Part shown: piece by piece, positions 10,941-21,768 of the stretch
How positions within the stretch are numbered: the first letter of the stretch is position 1
Layout of the letters: the number at the start of each line of letters is the position of its first letter
DNA from: Acanthosepion esculentum
Lineage: Eukaryota; Mollusca; Cephalopoda; Sepiida; Sepiidae
Length of the DNA stretch: 64,000 nucleotides
Reading direction: 5' to 3'
Assembly: GCA_964036315.1 (NCBI GenBank)
Contig: OZ038517.1
Span: 56,563,156 to 56,627,155, forward strand
Made by a program: the position numbers and the translations under genes
The notes under the pieces: model-generated
The model's database searches: none
Told to the model about the DNA's origin: nothing
What the model saw: the letters and a program-made list of their open reading frames with translations, nothing else

Positions 10941-11340
10941 AAGAAAAGGAAGTAGACGTAGAAAATATTATGAAAATCAACTGCACTTAAAACGATCCTA
11001 AGCCGAAATACTCCCGTAAAAGATAAAATTTGCATTTTGTTTATAATTGACAAGCTTTTTTTATATACCTTTATCTACACGATTTCTTTTTGGTTTATTT
11101 CTTCTTCTTTCACTTGACGCTCTCTTATCATCGTCCATTAATATTCAGTTTAGTTTGGCTTGAGAATTCTGTCATTTTGATAAACAAAAGGTAGCCATAA
11201 GTTTAGTTTGCAGGCGAATGAAAAAGATAGATTCGGGTTTGGTTTACACTTGAGTCAAAAAGATAGACATAGGTATGTTGTGTGCGCGTGTTAAAATGGT
11301 AGACATATGTTTGGTTTGCACGATAGTCGATAGGATAAAT
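10941..11340. other. AT-rich DNA, nothing recognised
   Basis: May contain the rest of the 3' LTR. A phrase of the type 'AAGATAGA...GGTTTG' recurs loosely three times between 11210 and 11320, a weak degenerate repeat of about 60 bp. Confidence 0.4.
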
Positions 11341-11344
11341 ATCT

Positions 11345-11760
11345 GATGTGCCGTCTCTTCAGGGCGTAGGCGATCATGGCTTTCGACAAATTCCTGTTCT
11401 CCGTAGGTCTTAATAAATCTTGCCTTTTTGTTATTTCAACCTAAACCTTTTTTTTCCGTTATTCATTTACACAAACTCACTAAGTATGTCATACGTTGTT
11501 TTCCTTTGTCTCTGTGGCCTTCAATATGTCCTGTGAGTATCAGATTTTTCCTCATTATGCGTCCTGTCTCTTCCTGATGTTAAATATGTCTCCTTTTGTT
11601 TCCATTTTCTATAAAACTTCGTCGTTGCTCACATGTTCAGTCCGTAGTATTCTCAGCTTCCTTCTGTAGAACCACATTTCTGTTGCTTCAAGTCTCTTCA
11701 TCTTTGAGGAGATTGTTCAGTATTCACTTCCATATAGGATGACTGCTACTGAACTCTTAC
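11345..11760 (-). mobile_element. RTE-like LINE C-terminal fragment
   Basis: Read on the minus strand, the piece near 11345-11400 gives TENRNLSKAMIAYALK, the last segment of RTE-type ORF2. The same relic recurs at 31840-32260 and 49985-50120, with shared phrases such as GTTGCTTCAAGTCTC and TCTGTGAG/CTGTGAGTATCA. Only the region after the reverse transcriptase remains. Confidence 0.65.
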
Positions 11761-11889
11761 GTGGTATCAGAGTAGATATAAATATAGTAAACTGGTGGCC
11801 CCCCTTTGACTCTTCTGCGCGGTTATGCAGTCGGCATATTCTTGAAACCTCTCCCCACCCAACCGACGGGGCGATCATCTGTATTCAGT

Positions 11890-13240
11890 ATTTGCGTTTC
11901 TTTCTCTTTCTGTGTCATTATGTTAATTCTTTCTTCTTTTATATCTTTCCATTTCTTGTTATCCTTATTTCTTCCTCTGTTTTCTTTCTTTCACGTTCTC
12001 TTTCCTCGTTTTTTTTTCCATTGTCGCTTCTGACTATGCATTTCCGACATAAATGAAGTGACTTTAGTCTTATCAAGGGAAAAGACGGATTAAATCGAAA
12101 ATAACACAAAAATTAACGATAATTTAATTTGTCTTTTATTCTTGTTCATTGTCGCCGTCGCCATCGCCGTCGCCGTCGCCTCCGTCGTCGTCGTCGTCAT
12201 CGTTAATCTATTTCATCGCTTTGGATATCTGTTTCTTATCTGCTTACCGCCAACGTAACTCATTCTTTTCTCGCTCACTTCATCTCCTTTCTGAATACGA
12301 GTGGATTAGTTTGAAGAGTATAACTCTTGAAACAAATCAAATACTTTTCCTTTTCATATCAGATTTAGAACTTTATTTCTTACACTCTCTTAAAATTCTT
12401 TTTTATTGTTCTATTCTCAAAATCATTTCCTTTTCCCTTATTCACTTCCTTTTACTGACAATTCTCTCGCTCTCATTCATTCTCGTTATATCTATTTATC
12501 TTCTCTCTTTCTCTGCTTCTCTCTTTCTCTCTCACTTCGTATTATATTTTTCTACTTTTCTTTTTGTTCTCTTTATCACTATTTCTCTCATTTTTATTCT
12601 TATCTGTTTTTTTTTATCTTTCTTTTATCCGTCATTCAAGCCTCTTCTTCTCCAATGTCAAAATTTCACTGATTTTTTTCCCTTTTTGAATGAAATGCTT
12701 TTACTTTATCCTTATTCATTTTCGTCTTGCATTTATTCAGTTTTCTTCTACCTTTCTTTCTTTATCATTTTCTTTTATTTGATTTTTTCATTTTCTTCAT
12801 TTTTTCTTCATTTTTTCATCACTTTCCTTTCTATCTTTCTTCCGTTTTCTTCTTTCTATCCTTCATTCTTTTTCTCGTTCTTTTTTTCTTTTTCTTGTTT
12901 TAACACCTTTTTCTTTTCGTTTCTCGTTGTTTTCACATTTTTATGTCCTCTCCCTCCTCCTCCTTTATCTTTATCAGTTTTCCGTTCTCTCCTTGCGTTT
13001 ATGTTTACCTTTCGTCTTCGTCCTTCTTCGTTATTTCCTTCCTTAATTTTTCATATCTGCAATTTGTTTTACTTTTTTACTCTTATTTTTTCTTCCATTT
13101 TCTTTTACTTTCTTTCTTCTTTCTTCTTTCTTCCCTTTTTATCTCGATTCTTTCTTTTGTTTTTCTCCACTTTCTCCATTTACTTTTCATCCTGTCTTTT
13201 TCGTCACTTCCAATTTTCAATTTCCTCTTAAAACAAACTT
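11890..13240. repeat. 1.35 kb polypyrimidine tract
   Basis: The plus strand is overwhelmingly C and T, with TTTTTCTTT, TCTTTC and CTTCTTC motifs and few purines. A 360-codon open frame (12149-13231) results from the scarcity of TAA/TAG/TGA in such DNA; its product is Ser/Phe/Leu low complexity with no domain. The tract could adopt triplex-type structure. Confidence 0.85.
12149..12206. repeat. Trinucleotide/hexanucleotide repeat (GTCGCC)n-(GTC)n
   Basis: GTCGCC-type hexamers change into about seven GTC/GTT-type triplets. It sits at the left part of the polypyrimidine tract and is the most GC-rich point of the region. Confidence 0.85.
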
Positions 13241-13790
13241 CTTCAGTAAACGTAGTTTCCTTCTTAAACAGCACGCCCCCTATTATCAACCATCTTTGAG
13301 AAGCTAAATCTTTCAAGTCCGTCAATCTCAATTCGGATTCACTTAATATCATTCTGCACTATTCTTCCTGCCGAGTCATTCACCCTCCTTTTACGGCTTC
13401 GCCATCGTCTTTGTTTAAGTCTTAGCCTGTTAATGTGTGCATCTCTTTGGCAAACGGTCCTTCTCTTTCTTTCATCTCCAATGATCTTGAGCCACCATTG
13501 TGTGTCTGTCTCAAATATCATTTTTCTTTATCAAACATTCAATCCAACTACGATGAGAACTGAATTTTGTATGACTGGCTTCATAACTGATGAATTAAAA
13601 ATTCATCTGTCATAAAAATTTGACGATATCGGTCCTGCATAATCGTCTCATTATCTTTTTTATGCAACTTGACCAATAATCTTTAGAATTCTGTAATTGT
13701 AATTTTATAATTGTTGTTAATGGTGGTGCTATTAAATGTAGTATTAGCAATAGTATTATCTTGAATTTTATTTTTTTAGATTAACCTTTG
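13241..13790. other. No recognisable gene
   Basis: Short open frames only, no domain wording and no match to other repeats of the window. Confidence 0.5.
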
Positions 13791-13794
13791 CCAG

Positions 13795-14185
13795 CTAGTT
13801 CTGAGTATGATGACAAACTACATCCAACTGCAAGGCCTCTGATCAGGAGATTGGAGGTTTTGAGGTGTGGAAACACTTCTTAATTGCACTTTTTCTCATG
13901 TTCTCTCTGACTCGGAGTGGTAGCACCTGTTAGGGTCCCAGCTATGGACAAATAATGAACCCCCCGAACAGTAAAACACTATGAAAGTCTAAAAATACAT
14001 TTTTATGGTAAAGAGGCCAGCAATATATTTTTATATAAAAAATCACCTGCAATACATATTTATAGTAAAAATACCAACAATTCATTTTATCTGTAGTTGA
14101 AGCCGTAAAATCGTGTTCAAAATATTTAGATTTCGACATTAAATAGCCATAGTGATTGATATGCCGCTAAACAAAACCAACCAAT
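13795..14185 (+). repeat. Interspersed repeat with variable core (copy 1)
   Basis: The 5' module (AAACTACATCCAACTGCAAGGCCTC..., GTTAGGGTCCCAGCTATGG) and 3' module (ATTAAATAGCCATAGTGATTGATATGCC) match copies at 56578-57515 (+) and 20335-20635 (-). Between them is a variable core, here of related phrases (ATACATTTTTATGGTAAAGA, AATATATTTTTATATAAAAA, ATACATATTTATAGTAAAAA). No coding capacity. Confidence 0.75.
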
Positions 14186-14274
14186 CTTTGTCAGCCATTT
14201 TAATTTTAACTTGTTTTTCATTTTTTTACTTATACTGTTATTATACGACTTTTAATAAATAACGATTATCTGAA

Positions 14275-14360
14275 ATAAACAATAAGCTCTCGGCAAGACT
14301 TGAACTTGCATCCTTTTTTTTATAAGAAGCCACTCTTGGTGTGTCATTTGCTTTACTTGT
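14275..14360 (-). repeat. tRNA-derived SINE fragment
   Basis: On the minus strand GGATGCAAGTTCAAGTC matches a Pol III B box. The same phrase recurs at 37500-37615 (GGATGCAGGTTTGAGATTC), both followed by GAGCTTATT. The A-box end is poor here. A further B-box-like GTTCGAGTCTC lies at about 14551-14561 (+). Confidence 0.5.
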
Positions 14361-15200
14361 AGTTACAAATGTTTGCGTTGTTTTATTATTCATTTCCTCC
14401 GAATGGCTGGTACTACCTTTGCTTGATGTTAGTTTACAGACACAATGTCGTATTAATCGTGAATTTTATTATTAAATAAAGAATTTTATTAATTTTTAAT
14501 TTTATTTGCTTTTTACCACAACAAAACAGACCGTCATTCCAAGAGGTGCAAGTTCGAGTCTCGTTGTAAGCGTATTCTTCATTTTTCATTTGTGTCGTTT
14601 ACTAACGTCAGTAGAATGACAATATGATTTGTTGAAATTATCTGTCAAAAGAAATATTGGTGTCAAAGAAATATTAACTTAATAATAATTCCCAACTTTA
14701 TATTCCTGATTCGTTTTTTTTTTTTTAAGTTTTTGGCTCAATTCCAGATTATTTTTCTATGTCATGATATAATAGTGACTAAAAAATTGTCTTTGTTGAA
14801 GAAGACAAGCTCCGGATTCGTGGCCAGAATTGAGAGATACGTTTGATTTTCAAAGTCAATTTTTCTCTCATTATTATCCTTAGTTACTGAGTGTTCATTG
14901 GTGGTTTACGCTGACAGTACGTCTTATCAGTACTAATCTCCTCCCTGGAGTAGCTGTTTATACCTGATTGGAAGAAATGTTCTCGTGCGTGTAGAACATT
15001 AAATTCATGTAGAAACCACGAGAAGTTTCATTCCAAACAGATATAACTGTGTGTATTACAAATCTGTCCATTGCTTGCAAATACGGGATACATCTGAGAT
15101 CATGTGCTTCTCCAGTCGGTGACTAAGGGTCTTCGGGACTATTCCCAGAGCTCAGATAAAAATTGGCAAGATTGTCGCATAACATCTTCAGATCCCTATC
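14361..15200. other. No gene recognised
   Basis: AT-rich, with short SINE-like phrases only. Confidence 0.4.
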
Positions 15201-15204
15201 AAAA

Positions 15205-15275
15205 TCGAGATATCGATCTATCTATCCACCTTGTTGATGTCCGAAACAAGGTGGATAGATAGATAAGTATCTCTC
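15205..15275. repeat. Small hairpin, 20-bp arms
   Basis: Perfect 20-bp arms at 15216-15235 and 15245-15264 with a 9-base loop; pairing extends imperfectly outward through GAGATA/TATCTC. Function unknown. Confidence 0.75.
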
Positions 15276-15514
15276 AAAATTTAGTACTGGTGAGTTTTTC
15301 TAATAACCAAGATCCAAATTTTAATAAATACAATGCTTTTTTCCTATCTTGACGGTCTTCAATAATATTAACAGAAGTATATTTTTGTTTTAGTTGTTTC
15401 ACTAGCCAATTCTTAATGATTGCGAATAAAACTATTTGCAATTTCTGCCTTTTTTAAACTTTCGCTTTTATTTGTTATTATTTTGCTATATGATGACCCA
15501 ACCAGTTATTCAAA

Positions 15515-15800
15515 ATATTCACAACAAATTATTTACATTGTTCGGACTTTTGTCCTCATCTTTATTGTCATGTTCACGACGTTTAGGCCGTTGTGCGCTC
15601 CGGCCTTCTTCAGGTGATTGGCATTTCGAACTGAATCGTTTATTTCGTCCACTTGTGTGTTTTGTTATAGTTCCACAGTTCTCAGTTATCTCCCTTTAAT
15701 TCAAATTAAGTTTTTGTTCACTACTGCGATAGCTAGATATTGAACTCACAACACTTTGGGCCAAGTCACTGGAGCCAATGTGGTGAACATTCCTTCTCTC
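15515..15800 (-). repeat. tRNA-derived SINE, family B
   Basis: Read on the minus strand: a tRNA-like head with ACTTGGCCCAAAGTG and B box GAGTTCAATATC, then a body containing CACCTGAAGAAGGCCGGAGCG, AACGGCCTAAACGTCG and AATAAAGATGAGGACAA. The same head-plus-body order is seen at about 35908-36565 (+), and the body alone in inverted pairs at 40305-40565. Confidence 0.7.
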
Positions 15801-15890
15801 ATTTTCTATTTCTATCGTCAAAAATTGGCTGTGCCTCCTTATAAATAGTTTTGTTTGAACTAATTGTTCGATTACGCGGAATAAATTGTA
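15776..15890. repeat. About 110-bp direct repeat, copy 1
   Basis: Matches 16250-16360, sharing AACATTCCTTCTCTC, AAATAGTTTTGTTTG and ACTAATTGTTC(G/T)ATTACGCGGAAT. The family is not identified. Confidence 0.75.
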
Positions 15891-16249
15891 ATAAAAAACA
15901 CGGAACACAGTATCACTCCGAGATCTCAACCCCGCTGGTCCCGTTCAGAACTGTTCTTCTGAAATACAAGACTCTGACTTACCCACTCAAAACTTTGACA
16001 CCTTAGATCCCGACAAGACTGAATCTATTATAGATAAACCAGAAAATGAAATCGAAATTCCTTTTCGTCGATCAGAGCGAACGCGTTGACCTCCCGATAC
16101 TTATAAGTAAATCTTTTGCTGATTTCCTTAAATTGAATATGGTTATAAGGGAGATACTTAAAAATTGAAATTACTCCTGCTACGATATAATCTTTCCTTA
16201 ATATTGATTGACTTAACTGTCACTAATTATTTCTAGAAGCAGAGGAGAT

Positions 16250-16360
16250 TGTGGTAAACATTCCTTCTCTCCCCCACCCCCTGTCTATCATCAAAAATGG
16301 ACTGAGCCTGCTTATAAATAGTTTTGTTTGTACTAATTGTTCTATTACGCGGAATCAGTG
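16250..16360. repeat. About 110-bp direct repeat, copy 2
   Basis: Second copy of the sequence at 15776-15890, with a C-rich insertion (CCCCCACCCCC) in its first third. About 470 bp separates the copies. Confidence 0.75.
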
Positions 16361-16639
16361 GGTTACTCTGTTCCGTGTCTATTATTACATCCAACCAGCA
16401 CTTTTATCCACTGGGCCACTTGAGACATAAGTGTATGAATTTGGGGGATTAATAAACTTGATATCTCAGTAACGATTTTTACCAGCGCTCATATTGCAAT
16501 TTTGTTGTTATTATTGCTTTTCTCTAGCACTCCGTATTACTGATCCCCATGCCCAGGAGATTTTTGTGGCTAAGCATATGTGCTGAGTCTTTAAGTTTTC
16601 GTATTTTCCAGTGATGTTCTCTCTCTATTATTTCAACCT

Positions 16640-17720
16640 CATCCTACCGGGGGGGGCAGTGATCTACCTTTTCCCTCCATATGTGGTCAGCTACGCCTGA
16701 TTTTTCTATTTCTCCTCGTGTTACGACTTTACGATGTTCTCGCAGTCACTTAAGGGATCGGCCTGTTTATATTTCTTACCACAGCAGCATGGGATGGCGT
16801 ATACACAGTCCTTAATCGTGTTCTCCTCTGTGGGGAGGGGTCTTACTTGGAAGAGATGTCTGCGAAGTATTGAACCACTTTTGAAGGTCGTCCTGATGTT
16901 ATATGGACCACAGATCTTTTGCATTTTTTCTGATAATCGCTTCACATAGGGTAGGCAGACCTGAGCGGTTTTCTGAGTATTGTTATCCTCCTGTACACTT
17001 CTATCCTAGTTTGTTGAAGCTGCTGTCATGTATCCAGGATAGTTGTTAAGTTATACTGTCCATTTCTTGATCATGGGTCTCTGAGTCACCATTATGACAT
17101 TTTCTCGATGTTGTAAACAACGGACGATCCATTTCTTTACACTGTATGAGGGGTGGGAGTTGAAGTTGAGGTGAATGTTGGCTTGCAGTATACGGATGTT
17201 TCGAATCCTTGCTCTGTTCGAGATATTATTACATCCAAGAAGGCAAGTTTCTTGTTGTTTATTATGAACTGTATCGATGATCTTATTGAGTTCACATGGT
17301 CCAGTAGTAGCTGGACCTCTTCCTGGTGTGGCCAGAGTATGAAGGTGTCAGCTACTTATCTCAGTCATAGGGTTGTTTTTGTGATGTGGATTCTAATGCC
17401 ATTTCTTCGAAGTATTTCATGTATATGTTTGCCATTTCTGGTGATAATGGCGAACCCATTGCTAAGCCTTCACCCTGTCGATATACGTCTGATCCCATTC
17501 TGATGTGTGTTGTTTGTAGGAAATCATCATCTCCATCAGGCTATTAGTATACTGGTCCGTTCTCCTATGGATGAGTCCGAGGCCAGTCTGTCCCTGACTA
17601 CCGGTAGTTTCTCCTCCGTCTATCTGCGCCTTTTTGTATTTAAAATGTTCAGACAATACAGGCGAATACACACACATTTAATCCGCTTTTTATCCTCCTC
17701 ACTTCATTTTAACATAGCAA
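16640..17720 (-). mobile_element. Penelope-like element, RT and GIY-YIG remnant
   Basis: Minus-strand frames read, from 17.7 down to 16.6 kb: RLASDSSIGERTSI, NGFAIITRNGKHIHEI in shifted form of the 'MGSPLSP' region, ADTFILWPHQEEVQLLLDHV (after the YVDD position), KLAFLDVIISRTEQGFETSV, then CVYAIPCCCGKKYK (16721-16945). The last is the start of the GIY-YIG endonuclease fused to the reverse transcriptase in Penelope-like elements. The YVDD motif is damaged and stops are frequent. EHRKVVTRGEIEKSG near 16670-16720 is the downstream endonuclease segment. Confidence 0.75.
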
Positions 17721-17739
17721 CAAAGGGGTTATTGAATTA

Positions 17740-18192
17740 GGGAAATGAGTGCCGTCCATTATGTGAATATCAATCTGTCTTGAAGGTCACATTTTGTTGA
17801 TCAGGTGAAGTGGTGTACCAAAGACAAAATTGATTAAGTCTATAACAGGATGACAAGCAGACATTTGAAAATTATCTCGACATCAAGACGAATAACTTCA
17901 CTTGGCAAGAATTTGCAATTCGATTAGTTTAGCCTATTTTTCTTGTCGTATTGTGAGTTTATCATTGCATCTTGAGAATTCTATCATTGAACTTAGTAAT
18001 GCCACTCTTTCCTTACGATTAAAAAGACCGATTTCAGCGATCAAATTCGTTCGACGACACAGCATAATTAATATTAAATATACTCCGATGTCTACTTCTG
18101 AAATGATGTATGAAAGAAAAAGTAGGTTCAAAACCTAGTCTTATACCTAAGGCCATCTGAGTTAAGAGCCACAAGAGAAAACTTATTTGAAA
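17740..18192. other. No gene recognised
   Basis: May include upstream Penelope-like sequence on the minus strand, but no motif is readable. Confidence 0.4.
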
Positions 18193-18236
<44 letters not shown>

Positions 18237-18240
18237 CCTC
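18193..18240. repeat. (CT)n microsatellite
   Basis: About 48 bp of CT with one TTTC interruption. Confidence 0.95.
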
Positions 18241-18808
18241 TCACTCACTCACTAACTCATTCACTCAATAAAATTATGGTTCACCGAATGTCCCTCTGCG
18301 CACCATTTAATGTTCTTAAATATACGTACGAACTCCGAAAGCGTTATATTTTATAATCCAATTTTTCAGAAAATACATTTATTTGGAAAAATATATTCTT
18401 CTAAAAAGGAAATAAATCAGCATTTAAAATTATCTAACAAACATTTTTAATAATATAAAATAATGGAAAATAGAATTGGAAAATCCTGAAAGATGATGAT
18501 TGATTTGACTAATGTACTTGGGACGTTGTAAAACTCGTACGTATAGACGGTTGTATATTCTGCAGTAAGGTTTAGTGAGGTGAAAGTCCAGTGCAGGAAG
18601 TTGTCATACACAGCAGACGCGTACAAAAACTCCTTTTGTTCGACTAGAGCCTTTTCGGGGTCGGAATGGGCACTTGCGTGATGCAAAATTATTCTACATG
18701 ACTTCACATAAAGTCGGGGTTAAAATTTTCGTTTTCTTCAGGTCTAGGAATATAGGATTATCGGCGCGAAAAGTAGGATCGTTAAGCAGAGTTCAAATTC
18801 CATGTTTG
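18241..18808. other. No gene recognised
   Basis: AT-rich DNA leading into the minisatellite; no domain or repeat match. Confidence 0.45.
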
Positions 18809-19132
18809 TTTTCACACAATTCCAGCTTGACCTACCGCGTTCGTTTTCACACGATTCCAGTCTGACCTACCGTATTCGTTTTCACACAATTCCAGCTTGA
18901 CCTACCGCGTTCGTTTTCACACGATTCCAGTCTGACCTACCGTATTCGTTTTCACACAATTCCAGCTTGACCTACCGCGTTCGTTTTCACACGATTCCAG
19001 TCTGACCTACCGTATTCGTTTTCACACAATTCCAGCTTGACCTACCGCGTTCGTTTTCACACGATTCCAGTCTGACCTACCGTATTCGTTTTCACACAAT
19101 TCCAGCTTGGCCTACCGTGTTCGTTTTCACAC
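18809..19132. repeat. Minisatellite of two alternating 35-bp units
   Basis: Nine 35-bp units plus a partial one. Type A has ACAATTCCAGCTTGACC...CCGCGTTCG and type B has ACGATTCCAGTCTGACC...CCGTATTCG. They strictly alternate A-B-A-B-A-B-A-B-A, so the true repeat is a 70-bp dimer. Internal units of each type look identical; the last A differs slightly (GGCC, GTGTTCG). Confidence 0.95.
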
Positions 19133-19334
19133 ATGTATCCTTGGGAAAGACATGAATCCGCTTTTTATCCTCCTCACTATGGAATAAATAGCAGGGTAGA
19201 TATGACTATCTAGCTTTGCATAGCAACCAGTCTAGGAGAAGGAAAACTAAATTCCAAACTATGGAAAAGTTAACACGAAACAACTCGACTATCATTTTCA
19301 AGAATGCATGATAATTCACAAATAATAAACATAA

Positions 19335-19395
19335 ACGAATCAGTGGAGAGCCATGATCGCCTACATTCTGGAGGGACATGGAATTTTAATAAGAA
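19335..19395 (+). mobile_element. RTE-like LINE C-terminal scrap
   Basis: The plus strand encodes WRAMIAYILEGHGI, matching the last residues of RTE-type ORF2 and the minus-strand relics at 11.3 and 31.8 kb. Only about 60 bp is recognisable. Confidence 0.55.
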
Positions 19396-19445
19396 TTATA
19401 ACTATAGACCATATTCTCTTGAGTTTTAATTAGATGAATAACTGA

Positions 19446-19600
19446 CAACCTTTATTACTTTTTGACTAGCATTTTTTCATCTTAATTTCGCTTGCTTATT
19501 GCCGGTTAGTCTACGGTCATTGTTGAACAGCGGTCGTAATAGTTGCACGTGAAATTATGATAAAATAAATACCAGTCAAAAAGTAATAATGGTTACTAAT
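19446..19600. mobile_element. Small MITE-like inverted-repeat element
   Basis: TTATTACTTTTTGACT at about 19452-19467 faces its inverted copy at about 19574-19590 (AGTCAAAAAGTAATAA), with flanking similarity. Total about 155 bp. No target duplication is certain. Confidence 0.5.
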
Positions 19601-20330
19601 GCCATATCTTGAAATACTAAAAAGATAGATAATATTGCTATATGAAAAGTAAGTGAAATTAAGATGACTGAAATACTTGTCAAGAATTAATAGGCGATCA
19701 TTTTAATCATGTTATGTAAATACTCGTCTAAAATGATTAATTCTTTTGGTCTGACGCTCGGTATATTCACTTCTTCATTGCATAAACAACCAAATATAAA
19801 TCAGTTATTCATGAAGTTTTCCCTAAACGTAAGAACACTTGGCTATCATTATCTTTGAATTCCTAGCAGTAATGAAAGTCATTATTACCGTCGTGTCTCC
19901 ACAGGCAAAGAAATATCAATCAAGAGTGTCAAAGGTGAAAATGAATCAAAGATATATCGCTATAAAATATCAATTCTATCAATTACCGGGAGCCAGAAAC
20001 ATTTTCGCTTTGACAGTTCATGGGAAATGTTTAATCGGGACATCTTGCTATTCAATTAAACACTTACTGGGAAGCAATCCAACATCCGTAAATTAGAATC
20101 TTTCAAAGGGTGAATGAAATTAGGAATCAATAAGAAAGAGAAGCTTCTTTCTTCGCAGTTCAGTTTCGATACGAGCTAGCGTCGAGTTTCCGTTAGAGAA
20201 TTAAAATCAGATTTATCTCAGTATAAGTGCAATTATAATCAAAAATATTAACGAGTCAATTTTGCAAGAATATATCTCATCCTTGCCAGCGAACAAGAAT
20301 CTAGATTTTCAGTAGGTGGTTTAGTTGATC
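19601..20330. other. No gene recognised
   Basis: AT-rich; an 85-codon frame at 19839-20096 has no recognisable domain and no supporting context. Confidence 0.45.
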
Positions 20331-20334
20331 TCGT

Positions 20335-20640
20335 TTACCGGCATATCAACAATTCTATGGGTTATTTAATGCTGAAATCTAAATATTTTGAACACAATTT
20401 CATGACTTCAACTAAATATATTTTAAACGCAATTGTATGCCTTCTACTACAGATAAAATGTATTTTTACTAAATAATATAGATTTTAATAGATATTGTTG
20501 ATAATATTTTACATAAATATGTATTGCTGGCATCTTCATCATAAAAATCTATTTTTATAATTTCATAGTGTTTTAACTTTTGTTCTGGGATTCACTATTT
20601 GGCCATAGCTGGGAACCTAACATCGAGATTTTCAATAAGT
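20335..20640 (-). repeat. Interspersed repeat with variable core (copy 2)
   Basis: Reverse orientation of the family at 13.8 and 56.6 kb: GGCATATCAACAATTCTATGG and TTATTTAATGCTGAAATC at one end, GGCCATAGCTGGGAACCTAAC at the other. The core again holds TAAATATGTATTGCTGGCATC-type phrases. Confidence 0.7.
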
Positions 20641-20779
20641 ACAGACTTTATGAATCCGTTAGGTTATTATTTACATTATCCTAGAGTTTGAATATGAAAC
20701 ACTTTTACTAAGATATTTAGTTGCAAAGCTGACTATAATTAAGTCAGAATCAAGTTCATGGCAAAACTTAACTAAATGT

Positions 20780-20865
20780 ATTAGGTTGGAACAAAAGTCC
20801 GTCGCATTTTTCAATACATGACGTTTGAATACGTGGCTTCAAACGCGACTAAAATTTATGACATG
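20780..20865. mobile_element. Mariner terminal fragment
   Basis: TTAGGTTGGAACAAAAGT is the terminal inverted repeat type shared with the mariner at 26.16 kb. No transposase follows; the fragment runs into the RTE-like LINE. Confidence 0.6.
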
Positions 20866-20879
20866 CATATATTAAAAGG

Positions 20880-21588
20880 TAACATTTCAACGCGTCTTTC
20901 CATACGATTCGCGTGTAGATTTTGAGCATCAACATCGACGGACAGTCGGTAGAAGTCGTCGATGACAAATTTCCTTACCTCGACAGCATCATCTCGAATA
21001 ATGTCACCTGCAAAAAACACCTTGACAACAGAATCAAAGCAGCTCACACTGCGTACGGAACGCTCTTGCACCGGGTGTTCAGCAATCACGGCCTCACCAT
21101 AAGAACCTAAATTATGATCTTTCAGGCCTTGGTCCTCTCCACCCTTCTGAACGCTTGCGAGAGAGGAACCTTCTATTGTCGGGCCATCAGACGTCTGGAG
21201 TGGTTCCAGCAAAACAAAGCTCCGAAGAATCCATCGCATTAGTTGGGAGAACCGCATCACCAACACCGAGGTCCTGTCTTGAACGTCTCTCCCCACTATC
21301 GAGGCTATCATCCTTCAACATCACTGTCGCTGGGTGGGTTACTTGTCCAGAATATTTCCCACTCAACTCCACACGTATCATCCTGTTTGGAGATCTCGCC
21401 AGCGGCAAGAGACTACGCGAAGGCCCAAAACGACGCTTCAAAAATCAGTTGAAGACATCCCTGAAACTTGGGAAACCGTTACTGCAAATCGGACATCGAT
21501 GACGTAGGACCATCTAGAGGGATCAAAATTTTCGTGTCCAATCGTCAACATGAAGAGGATCTGCATTAAGCAGTCAGGAGGGCTCGAC
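20880..21588 (+). pseudogene. RTE-like LINE ORF2 C-terminal region, part before the P element
   Basis: Open pieces read KFPYLDSIISNNVTCKKHL and AYGTLLHRVFSNHGL (20922-21110), RRLEWFQQNK and RWENRITNTEVL in other frames, and LFGDLASGKRLREGPKRRF (21375-21440). This is the normal order downstream of the reverse transcriptase in RTE/BovB-type elements. It stops at 21588 inside the 8-bp sequence GGCTCGAC, where a P-type transposon begins; the zinc-finger tail resumes beyond 25775. Confidence 0.75.
21581..21588. repeat. 8-bp target duplication, left copy
   Basis: GGCTCGAC here recurs exactly at 25768-25775. Eight-base duplications are the rule for P-type transposons. One extra C (21589) separates it from the terminal inverted repeat. 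Confidence 0.85.
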
Positions 21589-21589
21589 C

Positions 21590-21613
21590 GTGACCACCGA
21601 GAGAACAAGGCCT
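21590..21613 (+). repeat. Left terminal inverted repeat of P-type element
   Basis: Begins GTGACCACCGAGAG and ends AGGCCT. Pairs with 25744-25767 except for one A/T difference at the seventh base. Confidence 0.9.
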
Positions 21614-21768
21614 GTTCCATTTCGTTGTTGACAAATGTGACGTCATCACATTGAGTCCGACTATCAAGGAGCGTGTCTGTTTTGTGTAGCAGATATTTTA
21701 CGGCGGCATTTTTAAATTACTTATTAATATTTTCTTTTAAATATTGAATTAATTTAAAACAAAAAACA

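Noticed and set aside
12149..13231. 360-codon open frame
   Set aside because: It arises from purine-poor low-complexity DNA; the product is Ser/Phe/Leu-rich with no domain and no initiation context.
18809..19132. Possible CRISPR array
   Set aside because: The 35-bp units are contiguous with no unique spacers and the genome is eukaryotic; it is a minisatellite.
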